Positions 25,925 through 33,161 of a DNA stretch of 45,744 nt are shown in pieces. The position numbers and the translations under genes are program-made. The DNA lies in NCBI GenBank assembly GCA_023386965.1, contig JAEWIR010000031.1, forward strand, positions 1 to 45,744. Direction: 5' to 3'. This stretch comes from Bacteroidota bacterium (GTDB lineage: Bacteria > Bacteroidota > Bacteroidia > Flavobacteriales > Weeksellaceae). Below the pieces are notes generated by a model, which had not been told where the DNA came from, searched no databases, and was given only the letters and a program-made list of their open reading frames with translations. Numbering within the stretch: the first letter of the stretch is position 1; the number at the start of each line of letters is the position of its first letter.

Positions 25925-26401
25925 ATGAGAAAAACGAAAGCAAAAAAAAGACCGTTGTTACCGGATCCAAAGTTTAATGATCAACTGGTAACAAGATTTG
26001 TAAATAACCTGATGCTTGACGGTAAGAAGTCAATCGCATTCAAAATTTTCTACGACGCGCTTGAGCTTGTAGAAGCTAAAAAAGGTGAGACTGAAAAGAC
26101 TGCCCTTGAAATCTGGAAAGATGCACTTACGAACGTAATGCCTCACGTAGAGGTTCGTTCCAGAAGGATTGGTGGTGCTAACTTTCAGATCCCAATGCCG
26201 ATCAGAGCCGACAGAAAGATTTCTATGGCGATGAAGTGGTTAATTAAATACTCTAAAGCAAGAAACGACAAGTCTATGGCTCAAAAGCTGGCGGCTGAGG
26301 TAATCGCTGCTTCAAGAGAAGAAGGTGCTGCTTATAAAAAGAAAACAGACACTCACAGAATGGCTGAAGCAAACAAAGCATTTTCACACTTTAAATTCTA
26401 A
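25925..26401 (+). CDS. rpsG: 30S ribosomal protein S7
   Basis: S7 nucleates the 30S head. 158 residues with the start MRKTKAKKRPLLPDPKFN and blocks VRSRRIGGANFQIPM and KKTDTHRMAEANKAFSHF. The length is normal. fusA begins 6 bases later. Confidence 0.98.
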   Translation: MRKTKAKKRPLLPDPKFNDQLVTRFVNNLMLDGKKSIAFKIFYDALELVEAKKGETEKTALEIWKDALTNVMPHVEVRSRRIGGANFQIPMPIRADRKISMAMKWLIKYSKARNDKSMAQKLAAEVIAASREEGAAYKKKTDTHRMAEANKAFSHFKF

Positions 26402-26407
26402 TCTGAA

Positions 26408-28525
26408 ATGGCAAGAGATCTTACATTAACAAGAAACATCGGTATCGCTGCGCATATTGACGCAGGGAAAACCACCACTACAGAAAGGATTTTATTTTAC
26501 TCCGGTAAGAACCACAAGATTGGGGAAACTCACGAAGGTGGAGCAACTACCGACTGGATGGAGCAGGAAGCTGAAAGAGGGATTACAATTACATCTGCAG
26601 CAGTAACTGTAGACTGGAAATTCCCAACTGAGCAGGGTAAGCCGCTTCCGGATGCGAAAAACTATCATTTCAATATCATCGATACCCCCGGGCACGTAGA
26701 TTTTACAGTTGAGGTAAACCGTTCACTTCGTGTATTGGATGGTCTGGTGTTCCTTTTCTCCGCTGTAGACGGTGTGGAACCTCAGTCTGAAACCAACTGG
26801 AGACTTGCGGATAACTATAAAGTTGCACGTATGGGCTTTGTGAACAAAATGGACCGTCAGGGTGCTGACTTCCTGAATGTTTGTAAGCAGGTAAAAGAAA
26901 TGCTTGGTTCCAACGCGGTGCCAATCGTACTTCCAATTGGTGATGAGGCAGATTTCAAAGGTGTTGTGGATTTGGTGAAGAACCGTGCAATTGTATGGCA
27001 CGATGATAACCATGGTTCTACTTTTGACATCGTAGACATCCCTGCGGAAATGATGGACGAAGTGAAGCAGTTCAGAGCACAGCTGATCGAAGAGATCGCT
27101 GCGTACGATGAGGACCTTCTTGAGAAATTCATGGAGGACGAAAATTCCATCACTGAAGAAGAAATTCACTCCGCACTTAGAGCAGCAACTTTGGATATGA
27201 GTATCATTCCAATGACTTGCGGTTCTTCATTTAAAAACAAAGGTGTACAGTTCATGCTGGATGCGGTTTGCCGTTACCTTCCTTCACCAATGGACAAGGA
27301 AGCAATAGACGGAACAGACCCAAGAACGGACGAGCCTATCTCGAGAAAGCCTTCCGTTTCTGAACCTTTCGCAGCATTGGCGTTCAAGATTGCTACCGAC
27401 CCGTTCGTAGGACGTCTGGCATTCTTCAGAGCTTATTCAGGTAGACTGGATGCGGGTTCTTACGTTCTTAATACAAGATCAAACAGTAAAGAGAGAATCT
27501 CCCGTATCTTCCAGATGCACGCTAACAAGCAGGAGCCAATCGAATTTATTGAGGCTGGAGATATTGGTGCAGCGGTTGGATTTAAATCCATCAAGACAGG
27601 TGATACACTTTGCGACGAGAAACACCCAATCGTTCTTGAATCTATGGTGTTCCCGGATCCGGTTATCGGTATTGCAGTTGAGCCTAAAACCAAGGCTGAC
27701 CAGGATAAAATGGGTAACGCTTTGGCAAAACTGGCTGAGGAAGATCCTACTTTCCAGGTTAAAACTGACGAAGCTTCAGGACAGACGATTATCTCCGGTA
27801 TGGGTGAACTTCACCTGGACATTATTGTGGACCGTATATGAAGAGAGTTCAAGGTTGAAGTAAACCAGGGACAACCTCAGGTAGAGTACAAGGAGAACCT
27901 TACCATGACTGCAAACCACAGAGAAGTTTACAAAAAACAATCCGGTGGACGTGGTAAATTTGCTGATATCGTATTCGAACTTTCTCCGGCTGATGACAAT
28001 AAGCCAGGTCTTGAATTCATCAACGAAATCAAAGGTGGTAACATTCCTAAGGAATTTATCCCTTCTGTAGAGAAAGGTTTCAAAGAAGCGATGAAAAACG
28101 GACCTTTGGCCGGATTTGAAGTTGAAGGTATTAAAGTGACGCTTAAAGACGGATCCTTCCACGCGGTGGATTCTGACCAACTTTCTTTTGAACTTGCTGC
28201 GAAGCTTGGTTTCAAGGAGGCAGGTAAAAAAGCGAAGCCTGTGATCATGGAGCCTATTATGAAGATTGAAGTGGTAACTCCTGAGGAGTACATGGGTGAT
28301 ATCGTAGGTGACCTTAACAAGAGACGTGGTACGGTAAACGGTATGGACGACAGAAACAACGCGAAAGTTATCAAAGGCTTCGTTCCGCTTTCTGAAATGT
28401 TCGGATACGTTACAACGCTTAGAACACTTTCTTCCGGTAGAGCCAGCTCTTCCATGGAGTTTGAGAAGTACGAAGCTGCTCCAACCAACGTTGCTGAAGA
28501 GATCATTGCAAAAGCAAAAGGTTAA
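26408..28525 (+). CDS. fusA: Translation elongation factor G, interrupted by an in-frame TGA
   Basis: EF-G drives translocation with GTP. Domain I has AAHIDAGKTTTTERI (G1), RGITITSAA (G2), DTPGHVDF (G3) and NKMDRQGAD (G4). The coding frame meets TGA at 27839-27841, right after GELHLDIIVDRI (residue 477); the next residues REFKVEVNQGQPQVEYKE and the rest to 28525 are normal EF-G in the same frame. Without the stop the protein would have 705 codons, the usual length. Relatives read DRM-K-REFK here, so codons ATG AAG appear as ATA TGA. A sequence error, a truncated gene with a second fusA elsewhere, or two separately made halves are all possible. Confidence 0.9.
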
Positions 28526-28639
28526 CCAAGCTATAAGCTTTAGGCTATTAAGCTGCAAGCGATTATAATTAGTACAAATTTTTAATTTCAAAGCAGTGAA
28601 CATATAGCATATTGCTTACTGCATAAAGCATAAAATAAA
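28526..28639 (+). other. fusA-rpsJ spacer with degenerate GC-poor short repeats
   Basis: The 114-base gap contains imperfect repeats built on 'agctataagctt...aagctgcaag' and 'agcatattgcttactgcataaagcata'. No promoter or gene is seen. Similar short-period filler occurs in other long spacers of this operon. Confidence 0.5.
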
Positions 28640-28945
28640 ATGTCACAAAGAATCAGAATAAAATTAAAATCTTACGATTACAATTTGGTAGATAAATCTG
28701 CTGAGAAGATCGTAAAAACGGTAAAGGCTACCGGTGCTGTGGTAAACGGTCCGATCCCATTGCCTACGAACAAGAGAATCTTTACAGTTCTTCGTTCGCC
28801 TCACGTAAACAAGAAAGCAAGAGAGCAGTTCCAGCTTTCAGCCCACAAAAGGCTGATGGACATCTACTCCTCTTCTTCCAAAACTGTTGATGCCCTAATG
28901 AAATTAGAGCTTCCTTCAGGAGTTGACGTAGAAATTAAAGTGTGA
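28640..28945 (+). CDS. rpsJ: 30S ribosomal protein S10
   Basis: S10 (NusE) sits in the 30S head and also joins transcription antitermination complexes. 101 residues; IRIKLKSYDYNLVDKSAEKIV and PLPTNKRIFTVLRSPHVNKK are signatures. The last eight codons and the stop belong to a segment that recurs four more times downstream. In most bacteria rplC follows directly; here it lies 3.6 kb away. Confidence 0.98.
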   Translation: MSQRIRIKLKSYDYNLVDKSAEKIVKTVKATGAVVNGPIPLPTNKRIFTVLRSPHVNKKAREQFQLSAHKRLMDIYSSSSKTVDALMKLELPSGVDVEIKV

Positions 28946-29012
28946 TTTTGGCGGCTTGCTTTTAGCCCTTTGCTAACAGCCAACAGCCAAAAGCTCCGAT
29001 GCTATGATAACG

Positions 29013-29043
29013 AATCCGTTTCCTTTGGGAAGCGGATTTTTTT
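29013..29043 (+). terminator. rpsJ terminator (repeat copy 1)
   Basis: AATCCGTTTCC pairs with GGAAGCGGATT (one G-U pair) around a short loop, followed by TTTTTTT. The same hairpin recurs at 29196, 29379, 30791 and 30974. Confidence 0.85.
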
Positions 29044-29055
29044 GTTTGCCTATGC

Positions 29056-29088
29056 AATCCTTCAAGGATTTCAAATCCTTGAATGATT
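29056..29088. repeat. Nested palindrome in the array (copy 1 of 3)
   Basis: A 33-base inverted repeat whose arms are AATCCTTCAAGGATTT and its complement; each arm is again a small dyad (AATCCTT-C-AAGGATT). Copies lie at 29056-29088 (one mismatch), 29239-29271 and 30834-30866. It resembles REP-type elements but is found only here in the window. Confidence 0.75.
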
Positions 29089-29497
29089 CTGGAAACACCC
29101 ATGAGTTGACGTAGAAATTAAAGTGTGATTTTGGCGGCTTGCTTTTAGCCAATCACTAACAGCCAACGGCCAAAAGCTCCGATGCTATAATAACGAATCC
29201 GTTTCCTTTGGAAAGCGGATTTTTTTGTTTGCCTATTCAATCCTTCAAGGATTTTAAATCCTTGAAGGATTCTGGAAACACCCATGAGTTGACGTAGAAA
29301 TTAAAGTGTGATCTTTCCGGCTTGCCTTTAGCCAATCGCTAATTGCCAAAAGCCAGAAGCTGCTTTGCTTTGATAAAGAATCCGTTTCCTTTGGGAAGCG
29401 GATTTTTTTTGTAAAACCAATTTGCAGTGGTAGCATAAAAAGTTTAGAATGATTATAAATTAGTTAATATAATAGTTTTATTAATAAAAAACTTGCA

Positions 29498-29527
29498 TAG
29501 TTTTAGTTCTAGTTTTAGTTTTAGTTT
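29498..29527 (+). repeat. Hexamer microsatellite upstream of the cassette
   Basis: Five tandem copies of TAGTTT (the second is TAGTTC) end 31 bases before the cassette's first ATG. Each copy resembles a -7 box (TAnnTTT). A TTG triplet at 29493-29495 is 20 bases from the fourth copy. Confidence 0.7.
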
Positions 29528-29558
29528 CGTGATACATTAACAAACAAAAACAAGTATT

Positions 29559-30116
29559 ATGAAAAAATTTATTATTGCTATTATAGCCACTTTTCTGATG
29601 TTTTGCTGTAATGACCGTAATGAGACCAGCAGTCAAATTGAAACCGTGCAGGAAGATATTATGCATTCATTTGCTTCTTCTGCTAGAGTACAGGGATTAT
29701 CCGAAGAAGAATTAATTGAATATTTATCTAACGATGAGGAATTTATCCAGCTGGGGGATGATTTGATCGACTTTTTTGCTTATATGCCAAAACGAGATGA
29801 ATTTGTACTGAATTATAATCAGGAGCACTTTAATAATTTACTTATAGAAGAAAATAATGTCAACGAATCTTTAAACTACTTTACAACAATGGCAGGATAT
29901 TCACGAATAGAATATGACAATTTTGCCTCCAGTGTTGATGTAAGAGTTAATAATTTATATGATAAATATCCACAATTAGTATTTGATGGCACGAATCAAG
30001 ATTTCATCGACAATGTTCTTGAAGGTGCTTCTAATAATATTACAACACTGGGAAAGCTAGACCGCGTGATCTTGCAGCTTGTCGGGAGTGTGCAAGGATT
30101 CATAGGCCGCGCATGA
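29559..30116 (+). CDS. Lipoprotein-like protein of unknown function (cassette gene 1)
   Basis: A 185-residue protein with a signal peptide ending at a double Cys (LMFCC, Cys16-17). The lipobox is poor because Phe or Cys takes the -1 position, so lipidation is not certain. The mature part is acidic (EEELIEYLSNDEEF, DDLIDFF) and Asn-rich towards the end, closing with an amphipathic helix (LDRVILQLVGSVQGFIGR). I do not recognise the family. The stop TGA overlaps the next ATG (ATGA). It could also be the front part of a single longer protein, broken by a frameshift at that point. Confidence 0.65.
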   Translation: MKKFIIAIIATFLMFCCNDRNETSSQIETVQEDIMHSFASSARVQGLSEEELIEYLSNDEEFIQLGDDLIDFFAYMPKRDEFVLNYNQEHFNNLLIEENNVNESLNYFTTMAGYSRIEYDNFASSVDVRVNNLYDKYPQLVFDGTNQDFIDNVLEGASNNITTLGKLDRVILQLVGSVQGFIGRA

Positions 30117-30271
30117 TGGCTTCGCTTGTATATGGGGCTATTGGCGGCGGAGCTCTCGGTGCTCATTTAGGTTGGCCCTGGAGCGGGTATGCGGTTTGGG
30201 GAAATACAGTTTGGAGCTTTGCAAATGCAGGATGGGCAGCAGTCGATTGCCTTAAAGCAGCAGGTTGTTGA
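30113..30271 (+). CDS. 52-residue Gly/Ala/Trp-rich peptide (cassette gene 2)
   Basis: A short gene starting at ATG 30113, overlapping the previous stop by ATGA. The peptide has a Gly-rich core (YGAIGGGALGAHLG), then WPWSGYAVWGNTVWSF and a C-terminus AAVDCLKAAGC; it has five Trp and two Cys (46 and 52). GxxxG-like spacing and the composition recall class II bacteriocins or small pore-forming peptides. No double-Gly leader is present. Alternatively it is the shifted C-terminal domain of gene 1. The 16-base gap to the next gene supports an operon. Confidence 0.5.
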   Translation: MMASLVYGAIGGGALGAHLGWPWSGYAVWGNTVWSFANAGWAAVDCLKAAGC

Positions 30272-30287
30272 TTTGAAATTATACAAG

Positions 30288-30629
30288 ATGGAAAATAGAA
30301 AATTTCAAGTTCTACTAATGATATTAGTATGTGCCATTACTGTATTTTTAGGCTTTTCCTGGCTTAGTAATTCGTATAATTGTAATATGTCTAATTACAA
30401 TTATTTAGAAAATAAATATGCACAAAATTCTTTTTTTCTCTTCATCCTAATATCATCATTTAGCATATTACGTTTTTTAAAAAAAGAGTCCCTGTTCCCC
30501 TTTTTCTGCATACTATTACTTGTTCTTAGCCTTATATTTTTTTTAATTACCAGGCACTTTTTTTTTAATTTAAGTATTATAATATTAATTTCACTTGCAT
30601 TATTTTATTTAAGGAAATTATTTAGATGA
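30288..30629 (+). CDS. Small multi-pass membrane protein (cassette gene 3)
   Basis: The ATG at 30288 gives 113 residues; an upstream start at 30189 would overlap the peptide gene in another frame. Four hydrophobic segments lie at about 8-26, 49-64, 69-90 and 91-107, with a polar loop (SNSYNCNMSNYNYLENKY) between the first two and a basic C-terminus. No family is recognised. Its size, topology and position after a hydrophobic peptide gene fit an immunity protein, but that is inference. It is very rich in Phe, Leu and Ile and in A/T. Confidence 0.6.
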   Translation: MENRKFQVLLMILVCAITVFLGFSWLSNSYNCNMSNYNYLENKYAQNSFFLFILISSFSILRFLKKESLFPFFCILLLVLSLIFFLITRHFFFNLSIIILISLALFYLRKLFR

Positions 30630-30706
30630 CCTGGACCGTATACATTAAAGCAACTTTAAATTTTTTGTTGTGTTACCAATTATCCCAAACCCTGATTTTT
30701 AATCTC

Positions 30707-31003
30707 TAGAAATTAAAGTGTGATTTTGGCGGCTTGCTTTTAGCCATTTGCTAACAGCCAACAGCCAAAAGCTCCTTTGCTATGATAACGAATCCGTTTC
30801 CCTTGGGAAGCGGATTTTTTAATTTGCCTATTCAATCCTTCAAGGATTTCAAATCCTTGAAGGATTCTGGAAACACCCATGAGTTGACGTAGAAATTAAA
30901 GTGTGATTTTGGCGGCTTGCTTTTAGCCATTTGCTAATAGCCAACAGCCAAAAACTCCGATGCTATGATATCGAATCCGTTTCCTTTGGGTAGCGGATTT
31001 TTT
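30707..31003 (+). repeat. rpsJ-tail repeat array, block 2 (two copies)
   Basis: Copy 4 (from 30707, missing its first 8 bases) and copy 5 (from 30882) keep the same 183-base register. Copy 4 has the terminator (30791-30815) and the palindrome (30834-30866). Copy 5 has the terminator (30974-30998) and then ends, like copy 3. Both are closer to copy 1 than copy 3 is. 30630-30706 holds no feature. Confidence 0.9.
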
Positions 31004-31067
31004 GCTGTTTACGGGAGAAGTCCTTAAAAGATTATTAAAAGAAGGTGGCGTTCTGCTTTAAAATACA

Positions 31068-31075
31068 TAGATTTG
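31068..31075 (+). promoter_or_regulatory. -7 element for the small membrane protein
   Basis: TAGATTTG fits TAnnTTTG, 19 bases before ATG 31095; no -33 match. Confidence 0.5.
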
Positions 31076-31094
31076 ATTTCTAACTACCCAATTT

Positions 31095-31313
31095 ATGCAA
31101 TACTCATTCAGTGAAATTTTTATAATGGCCGTGCTGCTTTTGTATGTTCCGTTAACCGTATTTGTAATTTACAGAATTATTTCTTCAGAAATGCAAAATG
31201 CTGTAAAGGTGGCTCTGACCTTACTGACCTTCCTGGTGCCGGTTATGGGAATGATTTTTTCAATGGCCTATCTGGGTCTTAAAGTTAGGGTCACTCGCCT
31301 TCAGGAAAATTAG
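31095..31313 (+). CDS. Two-helix membrane protein (PLDc_N-like)
   Basis: 72 residues with two membrane segments (about 8-27 and 39-62) and a basic C-terminus. The pattern of two hairpin helices with VPVMGMIFSMAYLG resembles the short 'phospholipase D nuclease N-terminal' type modules common in Bacteroidota; the match is weak because so few residues are diagnostic. Role unknown. It is 80 bases ahead of the GLPGLI gene. Confidence 0.6.
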   Translation: MQYSFSEIFIMAVLLLYVPLTVFVIYRIISSEMQNAVKVALTLLTFLVPVMGMIFSMAYLGLKVRVTRLQEN

Positions 31314-31393
31314 CTGGTAGTGTAGTAGCAAAAGGACATACTTCTGCATTTATTAATAACTTTATCCGCATATTTGTTCAATATCTGCTAAAT

Positions 31394-32182
31394 ATGTCTA
31401 ACGCCCCATTTCTAAGATCTTTCCTCTTTTTTTTCCTGACGCTGTTTGTGAACCTGTTCCTGGCGCAGCAAACGTTTTCTCCATCTGTACTGGTCACCTA
31501 TGAGAAGAGATCAGTAGAAAGTATGAAGGAGAATGCGTTGCCGGAAGTCACTCATTATGTCTTGATGGCCAACGAAACTACCGCTGTTTTCAAAGCGCAA
31601 AGTGCCTTTAAGTATGATTCCATAAAACAAACCGCCGGTGATCAGAGAATGCTAATGGCCAATTTTGATCTCAATGAACAGGCAAATATCATCATTACTC
31701 CCGCTGAAATCGTCTATTCGGATCTCGTTATGAATGAAGCCATAGGATATCGGGAAAGTAATGACTTAAAGTGGCAAATTATCCCTGAGTTCGGTAAAGT
31801 TGCCGGTCTAAAATGCCAGAAGGCGGTTACGGAAAAATATGGCCGCAAATGGACAGCGTGCTTTTCAGCCGTGCCTTCTTTAATGTTCGACCCTTATAAA
31901 TTTTATGGTCTTCCGGGGCTTATTCTGAAAGTGGAAGACGATGAAAATCACTACGTCTTTACGATGACAGGCATCAGGAAAATTGAAGGAGTATTTTCAC
32001 TAAGTCGTTTGAAGCAGGTGAAGATGTTCAGTAAGAAAGATTACCAGCGTGCCAGGAACAATTTGGAAGCAGATTTCAGCCTGGGAGGTAAGATAAAATT
32101 TAAACCCGAACAAATCAGGAAGTTTCAGGCAACACGGGAACTGGAGCTGAAATCCGCCAACCCGCTGGAGCGCGAACCGTAG
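31394..32182 (+). CDS. GLPGLI family protein
   Basis: A 262-residue exported protein. The signal peptide covers about 1-24 (ending FLAQ). YGLPGLILKVEDDENHY at about 176-192 is the family's name motif; WKIIP-like LKWQIIPEFGKVAGLKCQKA before it is also typical, as is the conserved Cys pair (KCQKA, WTACF). GLPGLI proteins are common in flavobacteria, probably at the cell surface or in the periplasm; their function is unknown. It lies between the inserted region and the rplC promoter. Confidence 0.92.
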   Translation: MSNAPFLRSFLFFFLTLFVNLFLAQQTFSPSVLVTYEKRSVESMKENALPEVTHYVLMANETTAVFKAQSAFKYDSIKQTAGDQRMLMANFDLNEQANIIITPAEIVYSDLVMNEAIGYRESNDLKWQIIPEFGKVAGLKCQKAVTEKYGRKWTACFSAVPSLMFDPYKFYGLPGLILKVEDDENHYVFTMTGIRKIEGVFSLSRLKQVKMFSKKDYQRARNNLEADFSLGGKIKFKPEQIRKFQATRELELKSANPLEREP

Positions 32183-32348
32183 TGATTCACTTTACCGCGG
32201 AGCAGGATGTCAGATCCGACTTTGTAGTTAACTAAGAAGCTTTTAGCGCTGAAACGAGTAATTGAGTATTTTAACTGAGTAAAGTAATAATACCTCCATT
32301 AATCAGGCGTTTTTCATAACAGTCTTTCATAAAATAGCAATCTTTAAC

Positions 32349-32377
32349 AAAAACTTCGGCGCAGGACCGAAGTTTTT
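32349..32377 (+). terminator. Terminator before the rplC promoter
   Basis: An 11-bp perfect stem (AAAAACTTCGG paired, 7-base loop) ends in a T-run. It insulates the ribosomal genes from the GLPGLI gene. 32183-32348 holds nothing else I can support. Confidence 0.8.
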
Positions 32378-32408
32378 GCATTTACTTTTAAATATTTTTA
32401 AGTCACTG

Positions 32409-32439
32409 TTTGTCAGTTCAAATAATATCCATAAATTTG
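32409..32439 (+). promoter_or_regulatory. S10-spc operon promoter
   Basis: TTTG (32409-32412), 19 bases, TAAATTTG (32432-32439), a full consensus match. It leaves a leader of about 95 bases before rplC, long enough for control by a ribosomal protein, though no fold was identified. Confidence 0.85.
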
Positions 32440-32537
32440 CACTCTCATTTTGGGGGAGAAGTATGCCTAATTGAAACATAGAAATTACTTCATAACCGGA
32501 ATGGAAAGCAATTTTATAATAGATATATATTAAATAA

Positions 32538-33161
32538 ATGTCAGGTATTATTGGAAAAAAAGTCGGGATGACATCCCTGTTTAACGAGGAAGGGAAGAAT
32601 ATCCCTTGCACCGTTATCCAGGCAGGTCCATGCTCGGTTTTACAGGTCAGAACCGAAGAAACTGATGGCTATGTAGGCGTACAGTTGGGTTTCGATGACA
32701 AGAGTGAGAAGAACGTTGGTAAAGCGTTAGCCGGCCACTTTAAAAAGGCTGGTTCTGCTCCTAAAGCTAAATTGGTTGAATTCCACCATGGATTCGACGA
32801 TTTGAAAGTAGGAGATGAAGTAAAAGTAAACCTATTCGCTGAAGGTGAGTATGTGGACGTAACAGGAACTTCAAAAGGTAAAGGATTCCAGGGTGTTGTG
32901 AAAAGACACAACTTTGGAGGGGTAATGCAGGCTACACACGGCCAGCACAACAGGCTTAGAGCGCCGGGTTCAATTGGTGCAGGTTCTGACCCATCCAGAG
33001 TATTCAAAGGAATGAGAATGGCCGGAAGAATGGGAGGTAAGCAGGTAACTGTTCAGAATCTTCAGGTACTTAAGGTAGATGAAGAGCAAAACCTTTTAGT
33101 TGTAAAAGGCGCTATTCCGGGAGCTATAAATTCATATGTAATTGTAAGAAGATGGAACTAG
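32538..33161 (+). CDS. rplC: 50S ribosomal protein L3
   Basis: 207 residues; L3 is an early 23S rRNA binder near the peptidyl transferase centre. MSGIIGKKVGMTSLFNEEG and THGQHNRLRAPGSIGAGSDP are signatures. The end overlaps rplD by 10 bases. First gene after the inserted region, with its own promoter. Confidence 0.98.
   Translation: MSGIIGKKVGMTSLFNEEGKNIPCTVIQAGPCSVLQVRTEETDGYVGVQLGFDDKSEKNVGKALAGHFKKAGSAPKAKLVEFHHGFDDLKVGDEVKVNLFAEGEYVDVTGTSKGKGFQGVVKRHNFGGVMQATHGQHNRLRAPGSIGAGSDPSRVFKGMRMAGRMGGKQVTVQNLQVLKVDEEQNLLVVKGAIPGAINSYVIVRRWN

Larger units (their letters stand above)
28921..29411 (+). repeat. rpsJ-tail repeat array, block 1 (three copies)
   Basis: Three direct copies with an exact 183-base period start at 28921, 29104 and 29287. 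Each begins with the rpsJ 3' end (AGTTGACGTAG...GTGTGA), continues through a 'gcttttagcc...gccaaaagc' stretch and ends in a terminator hairpin plus T-run. Copies 1 and 2 are then followed by a palindromic spacer of about 58 bases; copy 3 stops right after its terminator. Copy 3 is the most diverged. Confidence 0.92.
29412..30706 (+). other. AT-rich inserted cassette between repeat copies 3 and 4
   Basis: The 1.3-kb segment interrupts the direct-repeat array: copy 3 ends at 29411 and copy 4 resumes at 30707, lacking its first 8 bases. It is visibly more AT-rich than its flanks and holds three small genes reading with the ribosomal operon. No transposase, integrase or terminal inverted repeats are seen. 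Because directly repeated segments flank it, recombination could remove or exchange it. Confidence 0.65.

Noticed and set aside
27839..27841. Selenocysteine UGA in fusA
   Set aside because: The site normally holds Lys, no selenocysteine insertion hairpin is seen, and EF-G is not a selenoprotein family.
27776..28603. Antisense 275-residue reading frame over fusA
   Set aside because: It is a by-product of codon bias on the opposite strand of a strongly conserved gene; the product has no recognisable features.
30189..30287. Longer start for the cassette membrane protein
   Set aside because: The added 33 residues overlap the peptide gene in another frame and are polar; the ATG at 30288 leads straight into the first membrane helix.
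29412..30706. Insertion sequence or integron
   Set aside because: No transposase, integrase, terminal inverted repeats or attC-like sites were found.
28921..31003. CRISPR-like array
   Set aside because: Units are 183 bases, contain rpsJ coding bases and terminators, and have no short conserved repeats with unique spacers; no cas genes are near.
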